From: Halovibrio variabilis
Lineage (GTDB): Bacteria; Pseudomonadota; Gammaproteobacteria; Pseudomonadales; Halomonadaceae
Direction: 5' to 3'
Assembly: GCF_007991175.1 (NCBI RefSeq)
Contig: NZ_BJXV01000002.1
Coordinates: 186,001 to 250,000, forward strand
Length of the DNA stretch: 64,000 nucleotides
Shown here: in pieces, positions 8,552 to 17,784 of the stretch
Numbering within the stretch: the first letter of the stretch is position 1
How the letters are laid out: every line of letters begins with the position of its first letter
The notes under the pieces: generated by a model
The model's input: only the letters and a program-made list of their open reading frames with translations
The model's database searches: none
What the model was told of the DNA's origin: nothing
Position numbers and translations under genes: made by a program

Positions 8552-8761
8552 ATGGATGTAGGCATTAGCAGTTCAGTGAGCGCATCGCTTTACATGAACC
8601 AAGCGCAAACCGCCGAGCAGGCGCAAATGCAGGTGTTTAAAGATGCTTTGGAAACGCAATCAGAGCAAGTGACTGAAGTCATGGCGTCTGCAGACGCTGG
8701 CGCACAGCCTGATTTAGCCAAAGAAGGCAGTGTGGGTACGCAAATCAATACCTTCGCTTAA
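8552..8761 (+). CDS. Small YjfB-like protein (putative motility protein family)
   Basis: A 69-residue protein beginning MDVGISSSVSASLYMNQAQ, with a Q/A/E-rich helical middle (TAEQAQMQVFKDALETQ) and a Gly/Ser/Thr tail. The pattern of a short Ser-rich start followed by a predicted helix containing a hydrophobic-K-x-A-L/M motif resembles the YjfB family, annotated as putative motility proteins of unknown biochemical role. A good ribosome site (GAGGTGG) lies five to eight bases before the ATG. A factor-independent terminator follows about 60 bases later, so it is a single-gene unit. No flagellar or chemotaxis gene is nearby. The family assignment is moderate and the function unknown. Confidence 0.65.
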   Translation: MDVGISSSVSASLYMNQAQTAEQAQMQVFKDALETQSEQVTEVMASADAGAQPDLAKEGSVGTQINTFA

Positions 8762-8822
8762 CTTTTTGAAAGCTTAAACATGTGAAGATTAAGCTGGCGA
8801 AAATAAAGCGATCAAAAGCAGC

Positions 8823-8855
8823 AAAAAACGCTGGCCATCGGTCAGCGTTTTTTTT
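8823..8855 (+). terminator. Rho-independent terminator
   Basis: The stem AAAAAACGCTG/CAGCGTTTTTT with a 9-base loop ends in a run of eight T. It closes the small YjfB-like transcription unit before prfC. Confidence 0.88.
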
Positions 8856-9008
8856 GACCTAATCTTTCGTCCCCAAGGACTTGATGCTTGACGCCACCCG
8901 CGACAAAACAAAGCGTCTGGCGTTACAATTGCCGCAATGAAAATTGCTCAAAGCGCGGCGGTCAGCTGATTGAACGACACGCTGAGACCACACATTTGTA
9001 GAGGCACA

Positions 9009-10598
9009 ATGAAAGATACCCAATTAGCCCGTGAAGCCGAGCTTCGCAGAACCTTCGCTATCATTTCGCACCCGGACGCTGGTAAAACCACCATCACCGA
9101 AAAAATGCTGCTGTTCGGCAACGCGATTCAGCTGGCCGGTTCGGTGAAAAGTAAGCGTAATGATCGCCACGCTACGTCGGACTGGATGAAAATGGAGCAG
9201 GAACGGGGTATCTCGGTCACCACCTCGGTGATGCAGTTTCCCTACGGCGGGCGTATCGTCAATTTGCTGGACACGCCCGGCCACGAAGATTTCTCTGAAG
9301 ATACCTATCGCACGCTCACGGCGGTTGACTCTGCATTAATGGTGATCGATGGCGCCAAAGGCGTTGAGGCTCGTACCATCAAGTTGATGGAAGTATGTCG
9401 TCTGCGCACGACGCCAATCCTCACCTTTATCAACAAAATGGACCGTGATATTCGTGACCCGATTGAAGTCATGGACGAGGTCGAAACGGTGTTGAATATC
9501 CAGTGTGCCCCCATGACCTGGCCAATCGGCATGGGGCGCCACTTTAGAGGCGTCTACCACCTCTACAATGATGTCGTTCACCTGTACACCCAAGGGCAGG
9601 GCAGCCGCATCCCGGATGACAAGCGTATCGAAGGCTTGCACAGCTCCGAAGTCGATGCCGCGCTGGGCGAAGATCAGGCGGAAGAGTTGCGTATGGAAGT
9701 AGAGTTAGTGCGCGGTGCATCGCATGAATTTGATCTGGATGCTTATCGCCGTGGTGAGCTTTCGCCGGTCTATTTTGGTACTGCCATGGGTAACTTTGGG
9801 GTACGTGAGATGCTCGACGGCTTTGTTGAGTACGCGCCGCCGCCCCAGTCCCATAAAACCGATAAGCGTGAGGTGACCGCGGACGATGAACGGTTTACCG
9901 GCTTTGTGTTTAAAATTCAGGCCAATATGGACCCTAACCATCGGGATCGTATTGCCTTCTTGCGCGTGTGCTCGGGTAAGTACGAAAAGAACATGAAGAT
10001 GCGCCATGTGCGGATTGGCAAAGACGTCAAAATCGCCGACGCGCTGACCTTTATGGCCTCGGACCGCTCCCAGGTGGAAGAGGCTTGGCCGGGGGATATT
10101 ATCGGCCTACATAACCACGGCACCATTCAGATCGGCGACACTTTCACCGTCGGCGAGGACATGCGTTTCACCGGCATCCCCCACTTTGCCCCTGAGCTAT
10201 TCAAGCGCGTGCGGCTTAAAGATCCGCTGAAGATGAAAGCGCTACAAAAGGGCCTTCAGCAGCTTTCTGAAGAGGGCGCGACGCAGGTCTTTATGCCGAT
10301 AGACAACAACGACCTGATTCTTGGCGCCGTGGGTACCCTGCAGTTTGATGTGGTCGCTCACCGCCTGAAAGAGGAGTACAAGGTCGATTGCGTGTACGAA
10401 GGCGTGAATGTGCAAACGGCGCGTTGGGTCTACTGTGAAGATGCTAAAAAGCTCGAGGAATTCAAGCGTAAAGCCAGCGCCAACCTGGCGATTGATGGCG
10501 GTGGTTACCTCACCTATATTGCGCCTACCCGGGTTAATCTGCAGATGACCCAGGAGCGCTGGCCCGACATTCGCTTCCAGCCCACCCGCGAGCATTAA
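9009..10598 (+). CDS. prfC: Peptide chain release factor 3
   Basis: RF3 is the GTPase that removes RF1 or RF2 from the ribosome after termination. The ATG at 9009 gives 529 residues, the same length as E. coli RF3, with GAGG four bases upstream. The longer frame beginning at 8970 lacks a ribosome site. GTPase motifs are in order: P-loop SHPDAGKTT, switch [10 protein letters not shown], and specificity motif NKMDRD. The C-terminal half contains [25 protein letters not shown] and the terminal REH, all as in RF3. A TatD-family gene follows 19 bases later, probably on the same transcript. Confidence 0.97.
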   Translation: MKDTQLAREAELRRTFAIISHPDAGKTTITEKMLLFGNAIQLAGSVKSKRNDRHATSDWMKMEQERGISVTTSVMQFPYGGRIVNLLDTPGHEDFSEDTYRTLTAVDSALMVIDGAKGVEARTIKLMEVCRLRTTPILTFINKMDRDIRDPIEVMDEVETVLNIQCAPMTWPIGMGRHFRGVYHLYNDVVHLYTQGQGSRIPDDKRIEGLHSSEVDAALGEDQAEELRMEVELVRGASHEFDLDAYRRGELSPVYFGTAMGNFGVREMLDGFVEYAPPPQSHKTDKREVTADDERFTGFVFKIQANMDPNHRDRIAFLRVCSGKYEKNMKMRHVRIGKDVKIADALTFMASDRSQVEEAWPGDIIGLHNHGTIQIGDTFTVGEDMRFTGIPHFAPELFKRVRLKDPLKMKALQKGLQQLSEEGATQVFMPIDNNDLILGAVGTLQFDVVAHRLKEEYKVDCVYEGVNVQTARWVYCEDAKKLEEFKRKASANLAIDGGGYLTYIAPTRVNLQMTQERWPDIRFQPTREH

Positions 10599-10617
10599 CG
10601 TTTATAGGTAGAGCCCT

Positions 10618-11385
10618 ATGTTGACGGATGCCCACTGCCATCTCGACTTTAGCCAATTCGATCACGATCGGCAGCGCGTGTTTGCAGCCGCTAAGGCAGT
10701 GGGGGTATCACGCTTTGTGGTGCCCGGTACGACCCGAGAGCGCTGGCAGCAGGTGCTGGCGTTGGGCGAACGGGCGGATACGTCGGTATGCCTGGGTTTG
10801 CACCCTTACTTTGTCGAGCAGCATCAAACGGCGGATATTGCCGCACTTGACCAGTTCTTGGCTGAACAAGCTGAGGTCGTAGCAGTGGGTGAGTGCGGTA
10901 TTGACGGTCGTTTTAGCGACACCCTGGAGACCCAGTGGTACTACTTTGACGCTCAGCTGAAACTGGCCAAGCAGTACGCGCTACCGGTTGTGGTTCACTG
11001 TGTGCAGGCCAACGATAAAGTCGCCAAACGGCTTCGCCAGCTTGCGCTGCCCAAGGCAGGGCTTATCCACGCCTTCTCGGGCTCGATTGAGCAAGCGACC
11101 AAGTTTCTTGATCTGGGGTATAAGCTGGGGTTGGGCGGCGCGGTTACTTATGAGCGCGCCAAGCGATTACGGCGAACCGTTGAGGCGCTGCCTGACGATG
11201 CCTTTGTACTGGAAACCGATAGCCCTGATATGCCGCTAAGTGGGTATCAGGGCAGGCGTAATGAGCCGCGCAGAGTCGCAGAGGTGTGCGATGTGGTAGC
11301 CACTCTGCGCGGGCAAACGGCGGAACAGATCGCGGCTCAGAGCAGCGCTACCGCCGCGACGCTGTTTGGCATATCCTCAACTTAG
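10618..11385 (+). CDS. TatD-family metal-dependent hydrolase (YjjV-like)
   Basis: A 255-residue TIM-barrel hydrolase of the TatD family, whose studied members are metal-dependent 3'-5' exonucleases or D-aminoacyl-tRNA-clearing enzymes. Metal-binding motifs are visible in order: DAHCHLD near the start, GLHPY, GECGID, PVVVHCVQAND, HAFSGS and the late ETDSPDMP. The protein resembles YjjV more than TatD because of the GLHPYF form and the GRRNEP segment. It follows prfC by 19 bases and runs into the 3' end of ygfZ, with the two stop codons overlapping. The physiological substrate is not evident from the sequence. Confidence 0.88.
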   Translation: MLTDAHCHLDFSQFDHDRQRVFAAAKAVGVSRFVVPGTTRERWQQVLALGERADTSVCLGLHPYFVEQHQTADIAALDQFLAEQAEVVAVGECGIDGRFSDTLETQWYYFDAQLKLAKQYALPVVVHCVQANDKVAKRLRQLALPKAGLIHAFSGSIEQATKFLDLGYKLGLGGAVTYERAKRLRRTVEALPDDAFVLETDSPDMPLSGYQGRRNEPRRVAEVCDVVATLRGQTAEQIAAQSSATAATLFGISST

Positions 11386-12341
11386 GCGTTAATGCTAACC
11401 GCTAGCTGTTCGGGGTCAACGCGCTCAATCGCATAGGGCAATGGAAGAAGGGAGGCTGGCGCCCCGGCTAAAAACAGCGGTGTCATTTCTTCGGCTACTT
11501 TGGTGTTCATTACTGCCAGTAACTCGACGCTGCCTTGATTATTAAAGGCGCTGACCACCACTTCGCCGACCGCTTTATCGTCACCATTAACCACGCTGGC
11601 GCCCACGTCGGGCAGCGACGCAGTCTCTACGCTGAGGCGCATCAAGCGCTTTTTCACCTGACCGCGAAAGTGCGCCCGAGCCACCACTTCTTGGCCGGTG
11701 TAGCAGCCTTTTTTAAAGCTAATACCACCCAGCGCCTCCCAGTTGAGCATCTGCGGCAGGAAGTGATCCTGCTGGGCGTCGGTCAACCAGGCCAAACCGC
11801 TGCGAATATCCTCAAGCTGCCAGCCGGCTAGCGCGTCATCGTCATCGTTGATGCCCTCTATCGGGCCTTCGCAACAGAACAACCAACGGGGGATGTCGCC
11901 GGGGTAGCGTAGCGCGCTGGCTTGCCCGGATGTGGTGTGGGTGCCCACCTGCTGAGGCAGCGTTAGCCCCAACTGATCAGCTAGCGCTGGGGCGTTATCG
12001 CTGGCGCCAACGATGGTAATGCCAGGCAGGGCAGTCAGTTCAGCACGGTAGAAAGCGGCGAATTTTTTCAGATGGTTGGCTAAACTGTCTAATAAGGTAT
12101 TGCTCAGCAGTAAACGAAAATGGCCTTCATCGAGTCGCAGCAGTTGGGCGTTGGCCAACATCCGCCCTTTGGGGGTGCAAAAACACGTTAGCGGCGCAAA
12201 ACGGCCATCGGCTAAACCGACTTGGGCACTGGCCTGGCCTTGAAGGAACTTTTCAGCATCCTCACCTTTCACATCCAGAGCGGCTAAATGGGTAAGGCGG
12301 ACGCTGCCATATGAAGTATTAGAGGGGGTGGCGGTCGCCAT
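11382..12341 (-). CDS. ygfZ: tRNA-modifying / Fe-S cluster assembly protein YgfZ (folate-binding)
   Basis: YgfZ is a GcvT-like folate-binding protein needed for activity of some iron-sulfur enzymes such as MiaB. The protein has 319 residues. Its diagnostic motif KGCYTGQEVVAR, with the essential cysteine, is intact, and FLQGQ and CFCTPKGRM near the N-terminus are also typical. I choose the ATG at 12341, with AGGAG five bases upstream. A longer open frame extends to 12476, but the extra 45 residues do not resemble the family. The usual divergent partner sdhE is not present; a small HMA-like gene lies there instead. Confidence 0.92.
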   Translation of the reverse strand: MATATPSNTSYGSVRLTHLAALDVKGEDAEKFLQGQASAQVGLADGRFAPLTCFCTPKGRMLANAQLLRLDEGHFRLLLSNTLLDSLANHLKKFAAFYRAELTALPGITIVGASDNAPALADQLGLTLPQQVGTHTTSGQASALRYPGDIPRWLFCCEGPIEGINDDDDALAGWQLEDIRSGLAWLTDAQQDHFLPQMLNWEALGGISFKKGCYTGQEVVARAHFRGQVKKRLMRLSVETASLPDVGASVVNGDDKAVGEVVVSAFNNQGSVELLAVMNTKVAEEMTPLFLAGAPASLLPLPYAIERVDPEQLAVSINA

Positions 12342-12492
12342 AAGGACTCCTGCTGAAAGCATGAATAGGCGGCGTGTTGATAACGCCTTTCTTTTAGATA
12401 TGGGCAGAAAGCGCCAATTGCAAGGCATCCTTGGCGTGCTAGACTGCTTCCCTTGTATCAGTTTTGCATAGGTCAACAGGCAGGAATACGCT

Positions 12493-12690
12493 ATGGCGCA
12501 GCAATCGTTAACCTTTCAAGGCGTTAAAACCGTCGAACAAGTTAACCAAATTACCACCGCATTAATGATGTTAGACGGCGTTGATAGCGCCGAAGTAGGG
12601 CGACATGGCGCCGATGTGGACGGTAGCGCGAAGCGAGATGCGCTGATTAAGGCCATTGAGAAGCTTAAACTGGGCATAAAGGTCTCCTGA
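12493..12690 (+). CDS. Cysteine-free HMA-like small protein
   Basis: A 65-residue protein with the length and pattern of a heavy-metal-associated (HMA/CopZ) fold: strand LTFQGV, helix VEQVNQITTALMML, the turn LDGVDSAEV, and a final helix LIKAIEKLKL ending in a short strand. The metal-binding MxCxxC loop is replaced by GVKTVEQ, so no cysteine is left and copper-type binding is unlikely. The stop overlaps the ATG of the OsmC-family gene by one base (TGATG), so the two are translationally coupled. AGGA lies upstream of the start. The HMA relation is inferred from pattern only; its role, perhaps a protein-protein adapter, is unknown. Confidence 0.6.
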   Translation: MAQQSLTFQGVKTVEQVNQITTALMMLDGVDSAEVGRHGADVDGSAKRDALIKAIEKLKLGIKVS

Positions 12691-13097
12691 TGCACACACC
12701 TATTACCGTTATTAGTGAACGCAACCGTGTTTTTCGACAGCGGGTTGAAGTGGAGGGGTTTGAGGACCTCTATGCCGATGCGCCGCCCATCGTCGGTGGT
12801 GAAGGTAGCGCGCCTGATCCCCACGACTATTTCGATATTGCGCTAGGTACCTGTAAAGCGATTACGGTGCAGATGTACGCCAAACGCAAACAGTGGCCGC
12901 TTGAAGGGATTACCGTGACCGTGCAGCGCGATGATAGTCAGGAAAAGAAGGGCATCTACAAAGTAGCGGTCGTTTTAACGCTGCACGGCATTGACGATCC
13001 TGAGCAGCGCGCCAGGCTCGAGGAAATCAGCGGTCGCTGCCCCATTCAGCGTTTAATAACCGAGTCCACGGTCGAGATCGCTACCCGGCTTAGTTAG
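12690..13097 (+). CDS. OsmC/Ohr-family protein
   Basis: A 135-residue protein of the OsmC superfamily, whose members detoxify organic hydroperoxides with two reactive cysteines or act as uncharacterised relatives such as YhfA. The two family positions are visible: ALGTCKAITVQMYA near residue 55 and SGRCPIQRLI near residue 115. Both cysteines are therefore present in the expected spacing. It is coupled by a one-base overlap to the small HMA-like gene and is followed 37 bases later by uvrB. A peroxidase role is plausible from the cysteines but not shown. Confidence 0.82.
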   Translation: MHTPITVISERNRVFRQRVEVEGFEDLYADAPPIVGGEGSAPDPHDYFDIALGTCKAITVQMYAKRKQWPLEGITVTVQRDDSQEKKGIYKVAVVLTLHGIDDPEQRARLEEISGRCPIQRLITESTVEIATRLS

Positions 13098-13134
13098 TTT
13101 TATGTGTTTAGTTTTCCCCTGTTGAGGAGTACCG

Positions 13135-15159
13135 ATGAGCAAAGCCTTTCGATTACAGTCGAAATTTCAGCCCGCTGGCGATCAGCCCACCGCCATTAAA
13201 GGACTGATTAATGGCCTGGAGTCAGGGCTTGCCCATCAAACGCTGCTCGGGGTCACCGGGTCAGGCAAAACGTTTACCATGGCCAACGTGGTGGAACAGC
13301 AGCAGCGCCCAACGATTGTCATGGCGCCGAACAAAACCCTGGCGGCCCAGCTGTATGGCGAATTTAAAGCGTTTTTCCCGGATAACGCGGTAGAGTACTT
13401 CGTCTCGTACTATGACTATTACCAGCCGGAAGCCTATGTGCCTTCGTCGGACACCTTTATCGAGAAAGATGCTTCGATTAACGACCACATTGAGCAGATG
13501 CGCCTTTCGGCCACCAAAGCGCTACTTGAGCGCCGCGATGCGTTGATCGTGGTGTCGGTGTCGGCGATATATGGCCTTGGTGACCCCGACCAGTACCTGA
13601 AAATGCGCCTTCACTTCACCCGCGGTGAACTGATTGATCAGCGTGCTTTTCTACGTCGCTTGGCAGAGCTTCAATACACCCGCAACGATACGGACTTCCG
13701 CCGCGGTACTTACCGGGTGCGCGGTGATGTGATCGATATCTTCCCCGCCGATTCCGACGAGGAAGCAGTGCGGGTAGAGCTGTTTGACAGCGAAATCGAC
13801 ACCATCCGCCTGTTTGATCCGTTGACCGGTGCCGTTCGCGGTGAAGTGCCGCGTATGACCATCTACCCTAAGTCGCACTATGTGACCCCGCGGGAAACCA
13901 TCTTAGGCGCTATTGATGCCATTAAAGGCGAGCTTAAAGAGCGCTTGGAGTGGATGCGTAAGCACGATCGCCTAGTCGAGGCGCAGCGCTTGGAGCAGCG
14001 CACCCTTTACGATATTGAAATGATGCTGGAGCTGGGCTACTGCAACGGTATCGAAAACTACTCGCGCTATCTCTCTGGGCGGGCACCGGGCGAGCCGCCG
14101 CCGACGTTTTTTGACTATCTCCCTGACGACGCGCTGCTGTTTATCGACGAATCCCACGTTAGCGTGTCCCAGGTAGGCGGCATGTATAAAGGCGACCGCT
14201 CGCGCAAAGAGACGCTGGTCGAGTACGGCTTCCGGCTGCCTTCAGCGCTGGATAACCGGCCGATGAAGTTTGAAGAGTGGGAAGCGATTTCCCCGCAAAC
14301 CGTTTTTGTTTCTGCCACGCCGGGGCGTTACGAAGCCGAACACGCCGGTCAAACGGTAGAACAGGTGGTGCGGCCTACCGGGCTGCTGGACCCGGAAATT
14401 GAAGTGCGCCCAGCCAGCACCCAGGTAGACGATCTACTCTCGGAAATTGGTTTGCGCACCGCCGTTGGTGAGCGGGTTCTGGTGACCACGCTGACCAAGA
14501 GAATGGCCGAAGATCTCACCGATTACTTTGACGAACACGGTATCCGCGTGCGCTATCTGCACTCGGATATTGATACCGTCGAACGGGTTGAGATTATTCG
14601 CGATTTACGCCTGGGTAAGTTTGATGTGCTGGTGGGTATTAACCTGCTGCGTGAGGGCTTGGATATTCCCGAAGTCTCGCTGGTGGCGATTTTGGATGCT
14701 GATAAAGAAGGCTTCCTACGCTCCGAGCGCTCGTTGATTCAGACCATTGGCCGGGCGGCCCGTAATGCCAACGGCAAGGCGATTCTTTACGGTGACCGCA
14801 TTACCGACTCGATGCGTAAAGCCATTGATGAAACCGAACGGCGGCGCGCCAAGCAAACGGAACACAATTTAGAGCATGGCATTACCCCGACCACGGTCAC
14901 CCGTTCAGTCGCTGATATTCTTGAGGCCGCTCAGGCGCCGGGCAAGAAGAACAGCCGTCGGCGGGGTAGTGAACGTAAAGTGGCGGAAACAGCTGCCGAT
15001 TACGATGTGGCGAACATGAGTAACCATGACCTGCTGGGGGCTATCAGCAAGCTTGAGGATGCCATGTTTGAAGCAGCGCAAAACCTTGAGTTCGAAGAAG
15101 CCGCGCGGCTGCGCGATCAACTCCATCAAGTAAAAGAAAAACAGCTGGCGCTGGGCTAA
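13135..15159 (+). CDS. uvrB: Excinuclease ABC subunit B
   Basis: UvrB is the helicase-like damage-verifying subunit of nucleotide excision repair; it accepts DNA from UvrA and recruits UvrC. The 674-residue protein has Walker [10 protein letters not shown] at about residue 39-47, the beta-hairpin region [12 protein letters not shown], Walker B LFIDESHV, helicase motif VFVSATPG, and the C-terminal helicase block with [17 protein letters not shown] and [13 protein letters not shown] domain closes the protein ([20 protein letters not shown]) and serves UvrC binding. GAGGAG precedes the ATG. The nei gene follows after four bases, which suggests a two-gene DNA-repair operon. Confidence 0.98.
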   Translation: MSKAFRLQSKFQPAGDQPTAIKGLINGLESGLAHQTLLGVTGSGKTFTMANVVEQQQRPTIVMAPNKTLAAQLYGEFKAFFPDNAVEYFVSYYDYYQPEAYVPSSDTFIEKDASINDHIEQMRLSATKALLERRDALIVVSVSAIYGLGDPDQYLKMRLHFTRGELIDQRAFLRRLAELQYTRNDTDFRRGTYRVRGDVIDIFPADSDEEAVRVELFDSEIDTIRLFDPLTGAVRGEVPRMTIYPKSHYVTPRETILGAIDAIKGELKERLEWMRKHDRLVEAQRLEQRTLYDIEMMLELGYCNGIENYSRYLSGRAPGEPPPTFFDYLPDDALLFIDESHVSVSQVGGMYKGDRSRKETLVEYGFRLPSALDNRPMKFEEWEAISPQTVFVSATPGRYEAEHAGQTVEQVVRPTGLLDPEIEVRPASTQVDDLLSEIGLRTAVGERVLVTTLTKRMAEDLTDYFDEHGIRVRYLHSDIDTVERVEIIRDLRLGKFDVLVGINLLREGLDIPEVSLVAILDADKEGFLRSERSLIQTIGRAARNANGKAILYGDRITDSMRKAIDETERRRAKQTEHNLEHGITPTTVTRSVADILEAAQAPGKKNSRRRGSERKVAETAADYDVANMSNHDLLGAISKLEDAMFEAAQNLEFEEAARLRDQLHQVKEKQLALG

Positions 15160-15163
15160 CGGG

Positions 15164-15985
15164 ATGCCTGAAGGGCCGGAAATTCGCCGCGCAGCGGACC
15201 GCATTGAAAAGCAGATAGGTGAGCGGGTGATTGAAGCTGCTTGGTTCGCCTTTCCTGAGCTTGCCGCTCAGGCAGATTCGTTGATTGGGACCCGGGTTTT
15301 ACGGGTGGATACCCGGGGCAAAGCGATGTTGATTCGGTTTGCCGATCAGCGCGTACTTTACTCCCACAATCAGCTCTATGGGGTTTGGAAACTGCATGGC
15401 GAGGATCAACCTCCCAACACCAAACGCACGCTGCGAGTTCGCTTAACCGCAGAAGGGCGTTGTGCGAGTCTCTATAGCGCTTCCGATATCTCCCTCTGGC
15501 ACACAGATAATCTCAACCAGCACCCTTTTTTAGCTCGGCTGGGCCCCGATTTATTGAGTCAAAAAGTGACCCCGGCGGACGTTAAACAGCGGCTGAGCTT
15601 AAGGCCATTTTACCGGCGCAGCTTAGGAGCATTGCTGCTTGATCAAGGTTTAGTGGCGGGGTTAGGTAATTACCTGCGCTCTGAAATCCTGTTCTTCGCC
15701 CAGCTATCGCCCGGTGCACGGCCGGTTGATTTAACCCCCGACCAGCAGCAAACGCTGGCTCACTGCATTATTGACGTTACCCGCCAAGCCTACCAAACCG
15801 CAGGTGTGACCAATCGTGAGGCTTGGATTGTGCAGGCCAAAGCAGCGGGCGAGCCACGCAGGCAGTGGCGTTTTGCGGTTTTCGAGCGGGCAGGGCTTGA
15901 GTGCCACCGCTGTGGAACGGTTATCGAGCGTAAAATGGTCGGTTCGCGGCGGCTCTATCGCTGTCCACGCTGCCAGCCGAATTAG
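15164..15985 (+). CDS. nei: Endonuclease VIII (DNA glycosylase/AP lyase)
   Basis: Nei removes oxidised pyrimidines and cleaves the abasic site through its N-terminal proline. The mature protein starts PEGPEIRR, with the catalytic proline and glutamate at positions 2 and 3. The helix-two-turn-helix region includes LLDQGLVAGLGNYLRSEIL. The C-terminal zinc finger is complete, with CHRCG and CPRC separated by about 16 residues. At 273 residues it is a little longer than E. coli Nei (263). The short spacing after uvrB points to co-transcription of two repair genes. Confidence 0.94.
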   Translation: MPEGPEIRRAADRIEKQIGERVIEAAWFAFPELAAQADSLIGTRVLRVDTRGKAMLIRFADQRVLYSHNQLYGVWKLHGEDQPPNTKRTLRVRLTAEGRCASLYSASDISLWHTDNLNQHPFLARLGPDLLSQKVTPADVKQRLSLRPFYRRSLGALLLDQGLVAGLGNYLRSEILFFAQLSPGARPVDLTPDQQQTLAHCIIDVTRQAYQTAGVTNREAWIVQAKAAGEPRRQWRFAVFERAGLECHRCGTVIERKMVGSRRLYRCPRCQPN

Positions 15986-16182
15986 ACACTTAGGCTACTT
16001 ATACCGTTATCTTGTTCTGCTAATGCATATCCAGATCAAGCTTTAACGCAGTAATCCGTTATCCACGGCAGAGGGCTGCTGCTCAAAGGGCAATACGGTA
16101 TACTTATCTAACGCTTAGACGGCCATCTCCGCTTTCGCGGGAAAGGCCGCAGACTAGACGATAACCTAGGAGCAGTTAGTCC

Positions 16183-17688
16183 ATGACCGTGATTCGCCAG
16201 GACGACGTTATTCAAAGCGTTGCCGATGCTCTGCAGTACATCTCTTACTACCATCCAAAAGATTTTATTGATGCGATGGCCGCCGCTTACGAGCGTGAAG
16301 AGAATCCTGCCGCTAAAGATGCGATTGCCCAAATTCTTATTAACTCGCGTATGTGCGCCACCGGGCACCGCCCAATCTGCCAGGATACCGGCATCGTCAC
16401 CGTGTTTGTTCATGTCGGTATGAACGTGACCTGGGACGCGGACATGAGTCTGGACGACATGATTAATGAAGGCGTGCGCCGCGCCTACTTGCTACCGGAC
16501 AATATCTTACGTGCTTCGGTACTGGCGGACCCTGACGGCAAGCGCGCCAACACCAAAGACAACACCCCGGCGATTATTCACCACTCGATTGTGCCCGGTG
16601 ACAGCGTGGATATTCACGTTGCCGCGAAAGGGGGTGGCAGCGAAGCTAAATCCAAATTTGCCATGCTTAACCCCTCCGACAGCGTGGTGGATTGGGTGAT
16701 GGAGCAACTGCCCAAAATGGGCGCTGGCTGGTGTCCGCCCGGCATGCTGGGCATCGGCATCGGCGGTACCGCCGAAAAGGCGATGCTGATTGCCAAAGAA
16801 GCGTTACTCGATCCTATCGATATCCAGGACCTCCAGGCGCGTGGCGCAAGCAATCGCGCTGAAGAGCTACGCTTAGAGTTGTTTGATAAGGTCAACAAGA
16901 GCGGTATTGGTGCCCAGGGCTTAGGGGGTTTGACCACAGTGTTGGATATTAAAGTCAAAGACTATCCGACGCATGCGGCTAACAAGCCGGTGGCGATTAT
17001 TCCCAACTGCGCAGCGACCCGTCACACGCACTTTACCCTGGACGGTTCCGGCCCTGCCGTGCTTGAACCGCCAAAGCTTGAGGATTGGCCGGAAATCACC
17101 CGCGAGGCGGGCGAGAACGTCAAGCGGGTCAATCTCGACACCGTCACCCCGGCAGACGTCAAAACATGGCAGCCGGGTGACACCTTGCTGTTGAACGGTA
17201 AACTGCTAACCGGGCGCGACGCGGCGCATAAGCGTATGGTTGATATGCTGGCCAAAGGCGAACCGCTGCCCGTGGATATGAAAGGGCGCTTTATCTACTA
17301 TGTCGGCCCGGTTGACCCTATTGGCGACGAGGCGGTGGGTCCTGCAGGCCCGACCACAGCAACTCGCATGGATAAATTTACTCGGACCATGCTGGAAGAA
17401 ACGGGCTTGCTGGGTATGGTCGGTAAAGCAGAGCGTGGCCAAATCGCTATTGATGCCATTCGCGATAATCAGGCAGTCTATTTAATGGCTGTTGGTGGTG
17501 CTGCGTATCTCGTCGCCCAAGCGATCAAAAAATCGCGCATCGTCGGCTTTGAAGACTTGGGGATGGAAGCGATTTACGAATTTGAAGTCGAAGACATGCC
17601 GGTGACCGTCGCCGTTGACAGCCAAGGGACATCAGTTCACCAGACCGGGCCTGCCAAATGGAAAGAGATTATTGCCCAGACGGCGTAA
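16183..17688 (+). CDS. fumA: Class I fumarate hydratase (iron-sulfur)
   Basis: This oxygen-sensitive fumarase converts fumarate to L-malate in the TCA cycle with a [4Fe-4S] cluster. The protein has 501 residues. Three cysteines in family contexts are likely cluster ligands: C66 (PICQDTG), C184 (GWCPPGMLGIGIGG) and C276 (IPNCAATRH). The C-terminal domain contains GPVDPIGDEAVGPAGPTTATRM and KAERG, typical of FumA/FumB. AGGAGCAG precedes the ATG. It is followed by a strong terminator before cls, so it is probably a single-gene unit. FumA and FumB cannot be told apart here. Confidence 0.95.
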   Translation: MTVIRQDDVIQSVADALQYISYYHPKDFIDAMAAAYEREENPAAKDAIAQILINSRMCATGHRPICQDTGIVTVFVHVGMNVTWDADMSLDDMINEGVRRAYLLPDNILRASVLADPDGKRANTKDNTPAIIHHSIVPGDSVDIHVAAKGGGSEAKSKFAMLNPSDSVVDWVMEQLPKMGAGWCPPGMLGIGIGGTAEKAMLIAKEALLDPIDIQDLQARGASNRAEELRLELFDKVNKSGIGAQGLGGLTTVLDIKVKDYPTHAANKPVAIIPNCAATRHTHFTLDGSGPAVLEPPKLEDWPEITREAGENVKRVNLDTVTPADVKTWQPGDTLLLNGKLLTGRDAAHKRMVDMLAKGEPLPVDMKGRFIYYVGPVDPIGDEAVGPAGPTTATRMDKFTRTMLEETGLLGMVGKAERGQIAIDAIRDNQAVYLMAVGGAAYLVAQAIKKSRIVGFEDLGMEAIYEFEVEDMPVTVAVDSQGTSVHQTGPAKWKEIIAQTA

Positions 17689-17735
17689 GGGAGAAAGGGC
17701 TGTTTTAGGCTTTAAACGCATGGGTTTTTAAGCGC

Positions 17736-17770
17736 ATAAGGGCCTCGCTAAAGCGAGGCCCTTATATTTA
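17736..17770 (+). terminator. Rho-independent terminator after fumarase
   Basis: A perfect 14-bp stem (17736-17749 with 17752-17765) carries a GGGCCTCGCT core and a very short loop, then TATTTA. It ends the fumarase transcript. Confidence 0.8.
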
Positions 17771-17784
17771 GTAAGGACGTGGCT

